A stretch of DNA of 64,000 nt from Paraburkholderia sp. FT54 (GCF_031585635.1 NZ_CP134196.1:2480001-2544000), one strand, 5' to 3'. Shown: positions 27,108-35,658, counted from the stretch's first letter. Program-made: numbers and translations. Notes: a model not told the origin generated them from the sequence alone.

Positions 27108-27484
27108 ACGATGGCTATGCCGGCAATGCTGACGCGCCAGGGAATGTACGGCGCGAACTGGTCCGCCAGCCCGCCGATGATTTCCGGCGTAGCTGACGGA
27201 TGAGCGGGTTCCACTTGCCAGCTACCGGGACGTCGCGCGTAATGATGCGCGAGGAACCCTGATGCGCTTATCGCGCCCGCCGAGGCGGCGAACACCGCGG
27301 CAAACAGAAGTGTCTGGGCGGAGATGACCGTCCAGAAAACCTTGGCATAATCGATTGAAGAAAACCACAGCCAGTCGACCACGATGCCCGTGATGCGCCC
27401 GACGACGATCAGGCCGACGACGATGATCGCTACGGTGACTGCGGTGCGTTTGAAGCGCACGCGGGAGTTTGCCTGCGAACGCAT
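27108..27484 (-). pseudogene. N-terminal fragment of a UPF0182-family membrane protein
   Basis: The frame starts MRSQANSRVRFKRTA, with transmembrane segments near residues 13-35 and 50-72 and the UPF0182 hallmark 'DWLWFSSIDYAKVFWTV'. After about 125 codons it runs into the IS6 left end and continues as a chimera into the 23S tail. UPF0182 proteins normally have about 900 residues, so over 80 percent is missing. The family's role is unknown. Confidence 0.8.
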
Positions 27485-28132
27485 CGACCCTCCTTTGCCG
27501 GGACGCTACTCATGGCTCGCTGTGATCGGGCCTAGAGCGTTCTATCAATGCGCCCGCCGAAAAGCCGGCGCACTGCCAGAGCCTGATTGGGACCACATAA
27601 ATGATTGTAGTCCGGGCGCGGCAGGACGCGGATGCTCGCCTGGCCAGTCTGGCGGTGGAATAAGTGACCAGGATCGAGACTGGAATTCGACACCAAGATC
27701 GAATCTTGATATGGAGATCGGTCAACGCTCAGGCACGACGCATAGCGACCGCACGCTCGCCGAAACGTTGTCCGCCGGGCAGCGATGGTTGTGCGCATGC
27801 CCTTCGCCAGGTAAAGACGGGTATCAATGGGTTACAAGTTGGTTTGACGGATTGTTCGGTACCGTGGATACGCGTATTCCGCAGCGGTGTCTGATTCACG
27901 GCAGGCCGCGCGAAAGGGGACTTCGTCAGAACCTTTGCCTTCGTGATGGGCGTGCTCATGGTTGGCTTCCCGCGTTCCAGAGGGTCGCGTGATCAAGGAC
28001 ATCGCCAGCGCGCTGCCGTAGTCGCACTGTTTCGTCCGCGAATGGCACGCTGCGGCCACGCCCCGTCGTTGGTCAAAGTCCGCCGTCGGCGCAGTAACGC
28101 TTCGCACGCCACCGCTGTCGTGCGCTCCCGCA
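27485..28132. other. Rearranged spacer, no recognised gene
   Basis: About 650 bp between the UPF0182 start and the DUF4336 gene end. Several open frames exist but none shows a family motif. AT-richer blocks at 27640-27740 may be promoter sequence for the former UPF0182 gene. Confidence 0.35.
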
Positions 28133-28684
28133 TTACGCCAACGAGCTCGCCAAAGCGCGCAGAGTCTGGCTCGGATGATCTTCGATGGGCGAACCATGCG
28201 ACACGAGAATGCGCTTCAGCGACTCAAGTTCTGCCCATTGCAGAAGCTGAAGGCGCAGCGCCTCTTTATCCTCGACGAGGATCAACTTCACCGGCTTCGG
28301 AATATGCGGCTCGTCCCCCGCGAATCCCATCACGCGCAGCAACCAGCCACCGAACCCGGATTCATGGCGAATGTTGCCGACCAGATCGTTCAACACCAGC
28401 GTCGTGCCGTTAGGCATGCGTATGACGAGCGCCGCCTCATGTCCACGCGTTCCAGGGACGGTCACGAACTGCACGTTCGGATCGCCGAAGCTCGGGTCCG
28501 TCGTGTCGACGTGCACCGCTTCCTCCACCTTCGTCCGGGAGCCTTCGGGCGCAACGACCTGCATTGACGGGTAGCGCTCTTTCCATACTATTGCATCCAG
28601 CCGATGCTGGTCGTTGGGCACCACCAGAAAGGCGGGGCGCCCGTAATCTTCGAGCGCTCGCATCTCGACCTCATCGAGCGCAAT
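28133..28684 (-). pseudogene. DUF4336 metallo-hydrolase-like protein, 5'-truncated
   Basis: The sequence from 'ALDEVEMRALEDYGRPAFLV' to the end ('LKRILVSHGSPIEDHPSQTL') matches DUF4336 proteins, which have a metallo-beta-lactamase-like fold. Motifs kept include 'PNDQHRLDAIVWKERYPSMQ' and 'TLVLNDLVGNIRH'. The first 40-50 residues expected for the family are missing because the ISNCY-type sequence begins at about 28685. A read-through ATG inside the insertion (28717) would give a hybrid N-terminus. Loss of the N-terminal strand probably inactivates it. Confidence 0.7.
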
Positions 28685-29948
28685 TGCGCTGAATATGACC
28701 AGTCGCGAGTCGTTCATCCGTGAGCGCTATGCCGATTTTGGGCCGACGCTGGCCTGCGAGAAGCTGGTCGAATCTCACGGCATCCGGCTCGCCAGGGAGA
28801 CGGTCAGAAGCCTGATGACGGATGCGGGTCTGTGGGTGCCACGCCGGCAGCGGCCGCCGAAGCTCTACCAGCCACGGGCGCGGCGATCGTGTCTGGGCGA
28901 ACTGATCCAGATCGATGGCAGCGATCACTGCTGGTTCGAGGAACGGGCGCCGGCCTGCACGCTGCTGGTCTATGTCGACGATGCGACCAGCCGGCTGATG
29001 GCGCTGCATTTCACGGCAAGCGAGTCGACCTTCAGTTACTTTGAGGCGACGCGTACGTACATCGAGCGCCACGGCAAACCCGCGGCGTTCTACAGCGACA
29101 AGGCCAGCGTGTTTCGCAGTGGCAAAGCCCATGAAACCGGCAGCAGCGTGACGCACTTTGGCTGCGCGATGTACGAACTGAACATCGACAGTTTCTGCGC
29201 CAACAGCAGCTCCGTGAAGGGCCGCGTCGAGCGCGCCCACCTGACGCTGCAGGACCGGCTGGTGAAGGAGCTGCGGCTGCGCGGCATCAGTACCATCGCG
29301 GCGGCCAATGCGTATGCGCCGGCCTTCATGGCGGCCTATAACGCGCGGTTTGCCCGGCCGCCGAAGAGTGCGTTCGATGCACACCGGCCGCTTCGCGCGG
29401 ACGAGAATCTCGACCTGCTGATGACGTGGCGCGAGACGCGACGTGTGACGAAGTCGCTGACGGTGCAGTACGACCGGGTGATGTACCTGCTGGAGGACAC
29501 GCCGGCGAACCGCAAACTGATCCACCGGTATATCGACGTGTGGGAGTATCCGGACGGGCGCATCGAGGTGAGAACAGATGGCGCTGCCCTGCCCTGCGTC
29601 CCCTATGACCGGCTGGCCGGGATCGACCAGGGCGCGGTGATCGAACACAAGCGGCTGGGGCACGCGCTGCAGGTCGCGCAGGCGATCCAGGCGCAACGTG
29701 ACAACCGGCGCATCTCCGGCTCCCCTGCGCGCACGAATCAGGGACAACCGGTTCGGGCAACGGAACGCGCGCAGGGCACGAACAAGCAGCGTGAATTCAC
29801 GCAGGACGACATTAACGGCGTGATCACGGAACTGGCACAACGCAGGCAGCCAGAAACCATCTGGAAAACCTGGCCGTCGATCTGCCAGACCAGGCTGAAC
29901 GGCCTGACACGCCCTGCCTGTTCAAGGCTGTCCTTCAACACTGCGTGA
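28685..29948 (+). pseudogene. ISNCY/IS1202-type transposase, 5'-truncated
   Basis: A 417-codon frame starts abruptly at 'MTSRESFIRERYADFGPTLA' and keeps the catalytic core of ISNCY-type integrases: 'GELIQIDGSDHCWFEERAP' (first Asp), 'KPAAFYSDKASVFR' (second Asp) and 'SSVKGRVERAHLTLQDRLVK' (Glu). Relatives have an N-terminal helix-turn-helix of about 80-100 residues before this point, which is absent here. The C-terminus 'ETIWKTWPSICQTRLNGLTR' may be an altered end. It has cut the DUF4336 gene. I judge it non-functional despite the long frame. Confidence 0.75.
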
Positions 29949-30453
29949 TCGGTGACCCAAGAAAAGACGAACCTCAACCCCTTAAAAATGCGACATGCGA
30001 CATGCGTGCTCATTATTTTTCAGGCGACCGGTGCGCTGTAGGCGGTTTTGTGTTTTGTGGCGCATGCAGTCGGCACAGTCGGTTAGTTGCGTATCGGAAA
30101 TCAACGTTCCTCGCTATGGTGAGCTTTTCCGGGAGTATCGACATGACGTTGTTCGAGCGCACCGACCACGCAACCTGCTGCCCATATAAGTGCGATTGCG
30201 CGTACTTCTCGATTCCGGCTGGCGGCGAGCGCGCGGTCAACGCCGTCTGGACCTACGAGAACCCGTACGAAGCCCTCGCACCGATCCGCAATCACCTCGC
30301 GTTCAATCTGGACCGCCGCCTGCAGCGCCTCCGGGTAGCGGACTCCTCCCGGAAATCGGTGCTGTCCAGTAGCAGCGTGTCGACCTGCAAAGCACAAGCC
30401 AGCGCTGTCCCGAGCCCGATGACGCAGAGCTGGAAGGCGCCAGAAGATGGAAT
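29949..30453. other. Spacer upstream of the hydroxyaspartate-type cluster
   Basis: About 500 bp with open frames on both strands but no recognisable family. It ends in the strong promoter for the regulator gene. Confidence 0.35.
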
Positions 30454-30482
30454 TTGACAAATTATTTAGTTCCAGATAAATT
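30454..30482 (+). promoter_or_regulatory. Sigma-70 promoter giving a leaderless transcript
   Basis: TTGACA (30454-30459) is the consensus -35 box. After an optimal 17-bp spacer comes TAAATT (30477-30482), a good -10 box. The ATG at 30489 starts 6 bp after the -10 box, so the transcript would begin at or within a base or two of the start codon. No ribosome binding site exists between them. Confidence 0.6.
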
Positions 30483-30488
30483 GTACAA

Positions 30489-31118
30489 ATGCAGAAACTA
30501 ACTACGGAACAGCAAACGATAGTCGAACAACTGAAGCAGATTGCGGAAGGTCTCGGCGAGACGTTCTCCCCATTTTGCGAAGTTGTGGTTCATGACTTGG
30601 TCCATGCCGAGCATGCAATCGTGGCGATCCGTAACAATTTGTCAGGTCGAGTCGAAGGCGAGCCGGCCACCGAGTTGGGACTCGCACGCATAGCGGACGA
30701 CCGTTATCCCCAAGTGATCGTGAACTACGCGAACCAGTTTGCCGATGGGCGTCGCGCGAAGAGCACGTCGATCGGCATTAAGGATTCAAGCGGCAGATAT
30801 GTTGCCGCACTATGCCTCAACATCGATCTGACGCTTTTCGGGGCTTTGCAAAACGTGCTCGGGCGCTTCGTAAGTACGGACGCTGCCGCAGGGGTCGAGG
30901 AATCCTTGGAGCCCTTGGGTGCGGACGCCATACGGCAGCGCATCGACCAATTTGCCGCTCGGCTCGGGACCATCCCGCGGGCGCTAAAAACGGAGGATCG
31001 CCGCATGTTGATGCGCGAACTCAAGCAGTCGGGCAGCATGGAAGTGCGCCGGGCAATGGAAATCGTCGCGCTCCATTTGGGCGTTTCACGGGCAACGGTA
31101 TATAACGATGCGAAATAA
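30489..31118 (+). CDS. YheO/DauR-like PAS-HTH transcriptional regulator
   Basis: A 209-residue regulator. Residues about 18-125 form the PAS_6 domain ('FCEVVVHDLVHAEHAIVAI', 'GIKDSSGRYVAALCLNIDLT'). Residues about 165-207 form the HTH_22 domain ('RRAMEIVALHLGVSRATVYN'). The family includes DauR, the repressor of D-arginine catabolism, and E. coli YheO. It precedes the ornithine-cyclodeaminase-family gene with an 11-bp overlap, so it is co-transcribed with the genes it probably controls. The effector would be an amino acid, and the neighbours suggest hydroxyaspartate or a product. The promoter architecture predicts a leaderless mRNA. Confidence 0.85.
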   Translation: MQKLTTEQQTIVEQLKQIAEGLGETFSPFCEVVVHDLVHAEHAIVAIRNNLSGRVEGEPATELGLARIADDRYPQVIVNYANQFADGRRAKSTSIGIKDSSGRYVAALCLNIDLTLFGALQNVLGRFVSTDAAAGVEESLEPLGADAIRQRIDQFAARLGTIPRALKTEDRRMLMRELKQSGSMEVRRAMEIVALHLGVSRATVYNDAK

Positions 31119-32079
31119 CGAAAGATTGGTCCTTCTCGACAAGGACGCGGTCGAGTCTTTGTTGAAAGCGGACGACGTGCTCGAAGCCGTGCGGGAGGCA
31201 TTCGTACTGCACAGCCATCGAGAAGGCAGGGTCTTCCAGGTCGTGCGCGAACGACTCTCCACGGGCGGCGTATTCGGAATTAAATCGGGCGACGTTCAGA
31301 CCCAAAGTCTGCTTGGATTCAAAGCGGCCGGCTTTTGGCCGACCAACCGGCAGTCGGGTGGGGAGCCGCATCAGGCGACCATCATGCTCATCAATCCAGC
31401 GACGGGGCGCCCGATCTGCGTGATAGACGGTAACGCCGTCACGACCATGAGAACGGGCGCCGCTGGCGGTTTGGGTCTTATGCAGCTTGCCCGCCCGGAC
31501 AGCACTCAGGTCTGTGTATTCGGCTCCGGCGTGCAGGCTCGCGTCCAGCTGACTTTCGCCCTGCGGCTCATGCCTTCGCTCAAACGGGTGCAGTACGTCA
31601 CCGTCACCGGCGAGAAGGACGAAGCGTTCGAGTCGCAGTTCCGTTCGTATTGCGACATCCGTTTGGCGAAAGACCGAAATGGCGCGGTGACGGATAGCGA
31701 TATCGTCATTACCGCGACACCCGGGGCGGGTGCGCTATTCGATCTCCATGCGGTTCGGCCGGGTACGCATTTCAACTGCGTCGGTGCGGACACCAAGGGC
31801 AAGCGCGAACTCCCGGAAGGTTTGTTGGAGCGCGTTCGACTTGTGGTCGACGATCGTATCCAGGCCTCTGAGATAGGGGAAACCCAATGGGCGCCGCAAA
31901 CAGAAATGGTCGAATTGGGCGATCTGCTTACCGGCAATGCGTATCTCGAACGGCAACCCGGCGACATAACGGTGTTCGATATGACAGGGCTCGCCTTGCA
32001 AGATCTGACAGTCGCCCGAATGCTGCGTGATCGCGCCACTGAGGCAAACGTCGGCACGTCGATCGCCTGGCCGTGGTGA
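31108..32079 (+). CDS. Ornithine cyclodeaminase-family protein, iminosuccinate reductase-like
   Basis: A 323-residue member of the ornithine cyclodeaminase/mu-crystallin family. 'GIKSGDVQTQSLLGFKAAG' and 'GFWPTNRQSG' with 'PHQATIMLINPATGRP' form the substrate side, 'VTTMRTGAAGGLG' is the family signature, and 'VCVFGSGVQARVQ' is the Rossmann loop for NAD(P)H. The pattern resembles BhcD, which reduces iminosuccinate to aspartate in the beta-hydroxyaspartate cycle, more than true ornithine cyclodeaminases. With dehydratase genes that can yield iminosuccinate next to it, I infer the same reaction. Alanine dehydrogenase-like or other imine reductase activity is the alternative. Confidence 0.75.
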   Translation: MRNNERLVLLDKDAVESLLKADDVLEAVREAFVLHSHREGRVFQVVRERLSTGGVFGIKSGDVQTQSLLGFKAAGFWPTNRQSGGEPHQATIMLINPATGRPICVIDGNAVTTMRTGAAGGLGLMQLARPDSTQVCVFGSGVQARVQLTFALRLMPSLKRVQYVTVTGEKDEAFESQFRSYCDIRLAKDRNGAVTDSDIVITATPGAGALFDLHAVRPGTHFNCVGADTKGKRELPEGLLERVRLVVDDRIQASEIGETQWAPQTEMVELGDLLTGNAYLERQPGDITVFDMTGLALQDLTVARMLRDRATEANVGTSIAWPW

Positions 32080-32155
32080 GACCTGGCTGAATTCAAGCGG
32101 CTGGTGGGTGGCGCGTACGTTGTCGCAGGCCAAGCCACATAGACCTCATCCATGA

Positions 32156-32167
32156 ATCAATATTGAT
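32156..32167 (+). promoter_or_regulatory. 12-bp palindrome abutting the dehydratase start codon
   Basis: ATCAATATTGAT is a perfect palindrome ending one base before the dehydratase ATG at 32168. It overlaps a four-codon upstream frame, ATGAATCAATATTGA, at 32152. It occupies the place of a ribosome binding site and could be an operator or a translational control element. Confidence 0.3.
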
Positions 32168-33130
32168 ATGCACGATCTTCCTACGTATTTCGATGTAAAG
32201 ACGGCGGCTGAGCGAATCAAGACCGAGGTCCGCAAGACCCCAGTCATGACTTCGCGCACGGTAGACGCCGAGCTAGGCGCGCAGGTGTTCTTCAAGTGTG
32301 AAAATTTCCAGCGCATGGGTGCCTTCAAGTTCCGCGGCGCGATGAACGCGCTAATGCAGTTTGACGAGCGTCAGCGCGAAAGAGGCGTAGTTGCCTTTTC
32401 ATCGGGTAACCATGCGCAGGCGATCGCCTTGGCGGCAAGATCGCTGGGCATCCCGGCAACCATCGTGATGCCCCTGGATGCGCCTGCCGCCAAGGTTGCC
32501 GCGACGAAGGGCTATGGTGGCAATGTGGTGACCTACGATCGTTACACGGAAGACCGCGAACAGATCGGCCTCGACCTCGCCGCCAGGCATGGATTGACCT
32601 TGATCCCGCCGTATGACCACCCGCATGTGATCGCAGGTCAGGGTACGGCGGCGAAAGAGCTGATCGAGGAAGTGGGCGAGCTCGACGGACTGTTCGTGTG
32701 CCTGGGCGGCGGCGGCCTGCTTGCCGGGTCCGCGCTCGCGGCCCGTGAGCTCTCCCCGCATTGCAAGATCTACGGTGTCGAACCGGAGGCCGGCAACGAC
32801 GGTCAGCAGTCTTTCAGATCCGGCGCCATCGTGCATATCGACACGCCGAAAACCATTGCCGACGGCGCGCAAACCCAGCATCTCGGGCAATATACCTTCC
32901 CGATTATTCGACGAGACGTGGACGACATCTTGACAGTCACCGACGATCAGCTCGTTGCATGCATGCGTTTTTTCGCCGAACGCATGAAGATGGTCATCGA
33001 GCCGACTGGCTGCCTTGGCTTTGCCGCGGCACGCGAGATGCGCGACGAATTCAAAGGCAAGCGAGTCGGTGTCATCGTCAGCGGAGGCAACGTCGACATC
33101 GGCCGCTATGCCAGTTTCCTGGCCGCCTGA
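32168..33130 (+). CDS. Fold-II PLP dehydratase: hydroxyaspartate ammonia-lyase / serine racemase type
   Basis: A 320-residue PLP enzyme. K54 in 'FQRMGAFKFRGA' binds the cofactor, 'AFSSGNHAQAIALAA' is the substrate loop, and 'CLGGGGLLAGSAL' holds the phosphate. The stretch 'QVFFKCENFQRMGAFKFRGA' is the hallmark of serine racemases and yeast SRY1, which is a threo-3-hydroxy-L-aspartate ammonia-lyase; BhcB of the beta-hydroxyaspartate cycle is of the same type. It should convert 3-hydroxyaspartate to iminosuccinate/oxaloacetate plus ammonia. Threonine or serine dehydration cannot be ruled out. It lies 88 bp after the iminosuccinate-reductase-like gene. Confidence 0.8.
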   Translation: MHDLPTYFDVKTAAERIKTEVRKTPVMTSRTVDAELGAQVFFKCENFQRMGAFKFRGAMNALMQFDERQRERGVVAFSSGNHAQAIALAARSLGIPATIVMPLDAPAAKVAATKGYGGNVVTYDRYTEDREQIGLDLAARHGLTLIPPYDHPHVIAGQGTAAKELIEEVGELDGLFVCLGGGGLLAGSALAARELSPHCKIYGVEPEAGNDGQQSFRSGAIVHIDTPKTIADGAQTQHLGQYTFPIIRRDVDDILTVTDDQLVACMRFFAERMKMVIEPTGCLGFAAAREMRDEFKGKRVGVIVSGGNVDIGRYASFLAA

Positions 33131-33158
33131 TTCAAGCACGGTTTCATAAAATATGACG

Positions 33159-33174
33159 GCCGTCGAAAGACGGC
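33159..33174 (+). promoter_or_regulatory. GAAA-loop hairpin between dehydratase and DSD1-type gene
   Basis: GCCGTC and GACGGC form a perfect 6-bp stem closed by GAAA, 29 bp after the dehydratase stop and 50 bp before the next start. A GATAAC box near 33211, with TTGTCG 17 bp upstream, could be an internal promoter. The stem may modulate read-through within the operon. Confidence 0.35.
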
Positions 33175-33223
33175 TTGCGGTTTGGTATTGTCGTAACTTG
33201 ATGTATTTAGGATAACTAGTTAT

Positions 33224-34372
33224 ATGTCGTTAAAAGAATTGGAAACGCCGGCAGCGCTCATAGACCAGTCGCGAATGGTGCGGAACATCGAGCGCATGCA
33301 GCAGCATTTGGCGCGGCTCGGCGTGACGTTTCGACCGCATGTAAAGACGTCCAAGTGCGTGCAAGTCTGGAAGGCTCAGGCCGATGCCGGCGCGTCGGGG
33401 ATTACCGTTTCGACATTGCAGGAAGCGGAACAATTCTTTGCCGCGGGCGAAAAGGACATTCTGTACGCGGTGAGCATCGTTCCATCCAAGCTGGAGCGAG
33501 CACTCGCCCTGCGGCGCAAAGGCTGCGACTTGAAGCTGATCGTGGACAACGTCGAATCGGCCAAGGCGGTCGCCGAGTTTGGCCGTGCCCATGGGGAGAC
33601 TTTCGAAGTCTGGATCGAGATCGATACGGACGGTCATCGGTCGGGGATCCAGGCGGAGGACTCGCTTCTCCTGAGTGTCGGACGAGCGCTGCATGAGAAC
33701 GGAGCCCGTCTGGGAGGGGTGATGACCCACGCCGGCTCCAGCTACGAGTTGAATACGCCCGAGGCGCTGGCTGTCATGGCGGAACAAGAGCGCGCCGGTT
33801 GCGTGCGGGCCGCGCAACGGCTGCGCGACGCCGGGTTGCCTTGTGAAACAGTCAGCGTCGGATCGACGCCGACTGCACTCGCCGCTCAACAGCTAGACGG
33901 TGTAACGGAAGTTCGCGCCGGAGTCTACGTATTTTTCGACTTGGTGATGCATAACGTCGGTGTGTGCAAAATCGATGACATCGCGCTTAGCGTGTTGACG
34001 ACGGTCATCGGGCACCAGATCGACAAGGGTTGGGCGATCGTCGACGCAGGCTGGATGGCCATGAGTCGAGACCGTGGGACCTCGAAACAATCTCGTGACT
34101 ATGGGTATGGCCAGGTGTGCGCACTGGACGGTACGGTGATGGCGGGGTATCAGATGATCGGCGCGAACCAGGAGCACGGCATTGTCGCTCTTGCCGAAGA
34201 GACTTGCGTAGACGCTGCGGGCCAATGCGATATCGCCGAGCGCTTCCCCATCGGAACGAAATTGCGCATCTTGCCGAATCACGCCTGTGCGACCGGCGCT
34301 CAATATCCGGTTTATCAAGCGCAGAATGCCAACGGCGAAATCACCGGCTGGCCGCGCAGCTACGGCTGGTAA
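33224..34372 (+). CDS. DSD1-family metal/PLP enzyme, D-threo-3-hydroxyaspartate dehydratase-like
   Basis: A 382-residue fold-III PLP enzyme. K41 in 'RPHVKTSK' binds PLP. The C-terminal metal-binding pair H353 and C355 lies in 'RILPNHACATGAQ', as in D-serine dehydratase. 'VEIDTDGHRSG'-type and 'SVGSTPTALAA' segments and 'IVDAGWMAMSRDRGT' match the D-threo-3-hydroxyaspartate dehydratase group, which releases oxaloacetate and ammonia. BhcC aldolases share the fold but lack several of these strings. Next to an L-type dehydratase, this would let the cell use both stereoisomers. Activity as a D-threonine or hydroxyaspartate aldolase is the main alternative. Confidence 0.8.
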   Translation: MSLKELETPAALIDQSRMVRNIERMQQHLARLGVTFRPHVKTSKCVQVWKAQADAGASGITVSTLQEAEQFFAAGEKDILYAVSIVPSKLERALALRRKGCDLKLIVDNVESAKAVAEFGRAHGETFEVWIEIDTDGHRSGIQAEDSLLLSVGRALHENGARLGGVMTHAGSSYELNTPEALAVMAEQERAGCVRAAQRLRDAGLPCETVSVGSTPTALAAQQLDGVTEVRAGVYVFFDLVMHNVGVCKIDDIALSVLTTVIGHQIDKGWAIVDAGWMAMSRDRGTSKQSRDYGYGQVCALDGTVMAGYQMIGANQEHGIVALAEETCVDAAGQCDIAERFPIGTKLRILPNHACATGAQYPVYQAQNANGEITGWPRSYGW

Positions 34373-34398
34373 AGCGACCATACCCCGAAAGGAACACG

Positions 34399-35658
34399 AT
34401 GAAAAATCGCCTCACATTCTATATCGCCGTCGGTATGGTACTGGGTGTTGTCGCCGGATATGCCTGCCATGCCGGTGCCGCCAACGCAGCCCAAGCCAAG
34501 GTCATCGCCGGATATTTCTCGATCATTACGGACATTTTCCTGCGGCTCATCAAGATGATCATCGCGCCGCTCGTTTTCGCGACGCTTGTTTCAGGACTGG
34601 CCGGCATGGACGGCGGTCAAGATGTCGGCCGCATCGGTTTGCGCACTGTCGTTTGGTTCCTGTGTGCCTCGCTGGTCTCGCTGGTGCTTGGTCTGCTATT
34701 GGCCAATGCGCTGCAGCCTGGCAGCGGATTGCACATGACTTCGAGTGGCGACAACATCAATACCGGCCTCAACACAGCCGGCCTGAACTTCAAGGACATC
34801 GTCGAACATGCGTTCCCGAACAGCCTGCTCGACGCGATGGCCCGCAACGACATCCTGCAGATTCTGGTGTTCTCGTTACTGTTCGGCCTTGGGCTGGGTG
34901 CGCTCAAACATGATCCCCGCGTCAAGGTGCTGGTACAGGCCATCGACGGGCTGGTGGAAGTCATGCTGCGCCTGACTGGCTACGTAATGCGCGTGGCGCC
35001 GTTTGGCGTGTTTGGAGCGATCGCCTCGGCTGTGACGTTGCGCGGCCTCGGCATCCTGATCACTTACGGCAAACTGATCGGCTCGTTCTATCTCGGTCTG
35101 GTTCTGCTGTGGGGGATTCTCATCGGCGTCGGATATTGTTTCCTCGGCAAGCGGACCGGTCCGTTGATCAAGGCGGTCCGCGAACCGGCAATGCTGGCCT
35201 TTTCGACCGCCAGTAGCGAAGCTGCCTATCCGCGCCTGATCGAAGCGCTCGAGAAATTCGGTGTCGACAAGAAAGTGGTCGGGTTCACGTTGCCGCTGGG
35301 TTACGTGTTCAATCTGGACGGCTCGATGATGTATCAGTCGTTCGCGGCGATCTTTATCGCACAAGCTTTCGGCATCGACATGCCACTGTCGCAACAGATC
35401 GTGATGTTGCTCGTGCTGATGCTGAGCAGCAAGGGGATGGCCAGCGTGCCGCGCGGCTCAGTGGTGGTCGTTGCCGCCGTGGCGCCGCTCTTTCACTTGC
35501 CGCTTGACGGCGTGGTGATGGTATTGGCGATTGACCAGATTCTCGACATGGGCCGCACGATGACGAATGTGATCGGCAACAGTGTCGCGACTGCCGTGAT
35601 TGCAAAATGGGAAGCGCGCCGCAACGACATAGGCGTTACCGCCGCGAGCCTTGAATGA
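34399..35658 (+). CDS. Dicarboxylate/amino acid:cation symporter (DAACS family)
   Basis: A 419-residue inner-membrane symporter with the GltP/DctA layout: eight hydrophobic helices plus the hairpin motif 'AFSTASSEAAYPRLIEALE' (the Ser-rich HP1 loop), the 'GYVFNLDGSMMYQS' helix 7 motif and 'LDMGRTMTNVIGNSVATAVI' in helix 8. The latter contains the conserved Asp and Asn that bind the amino acid and cation. The start is the ATG at 34399, preceded by AAAGGAA; the frame is open far upstream inside the previous gene. Ending the operon 26 bp after the DSD1-type gene, it is the obvious importer for the acidic amino acid the enzymes degrade. Confidence 0.9.
   Translation: MKNRLTFYIAVGMVLGVVAGYACHAGAANAAQAKVIAGYFSIITDIFLRLIKMIIAPLVFATLVSGLAGMDGGQDVGRIGLRTVVWFLCASLVSLVLGLLLANALQPGSGLHMTSSGDNINTGLNTAGLNFKDIVEHAFPNSLLDAMARNDILQILVFSLLFGLGLGALKHDPRVKVLVQAIDGLVEVMLRLTGYVMRVAPFGVFGAIASAVTLRGLGILITYGKLIGSFYLGLVLLWGILIGVGYCFLGKRTGPLIKAVREPAMLAFSTASSEAAYPRLIEALEKFGVDKKVVGFTLPLGYVFNLDGSMMYQSFAAIFIAQAFGIDMPLSQQIVMLLVLMLSSKGMASVPRGSVVVVAAVAPLFHLPLDGVVMVLAIDQILDMGRTMTNVIGNSVATAVIAKWEARRNDIGVTAASLE

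Noticed and set aside
28671..29840. 389-codon minus-strand frame over the ISNCY transposase
   Set aside because: Shadow frame: the plus strand carries the DDE catalytic motifs in order, the minus strand only Arg/Gln/His-rich sequence.
30101..30460. 119-codon minus-strand frame before the DauR-like gene
   Set aside because: No family pattern, no ribosome binding site, and a plus-strand frame of similar quality overlaps it; treated as non-coding.
31108..32079. Calling this gene ornithine cyclodeaminase
   Set aside because: The family fits, but the neighbours and the 'GIKSG...GFWPTN...PHQATI' pattern resemble iminosuccinate reductase; no proline or arginine pathway genes are near.
33224..34372. 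Alanine racemase
   Set aside because: The N-terminal PLP barrel is shared, but the C-terminal His/Cys metal site and the DSD1-type tail exclude a true alanine racemase.
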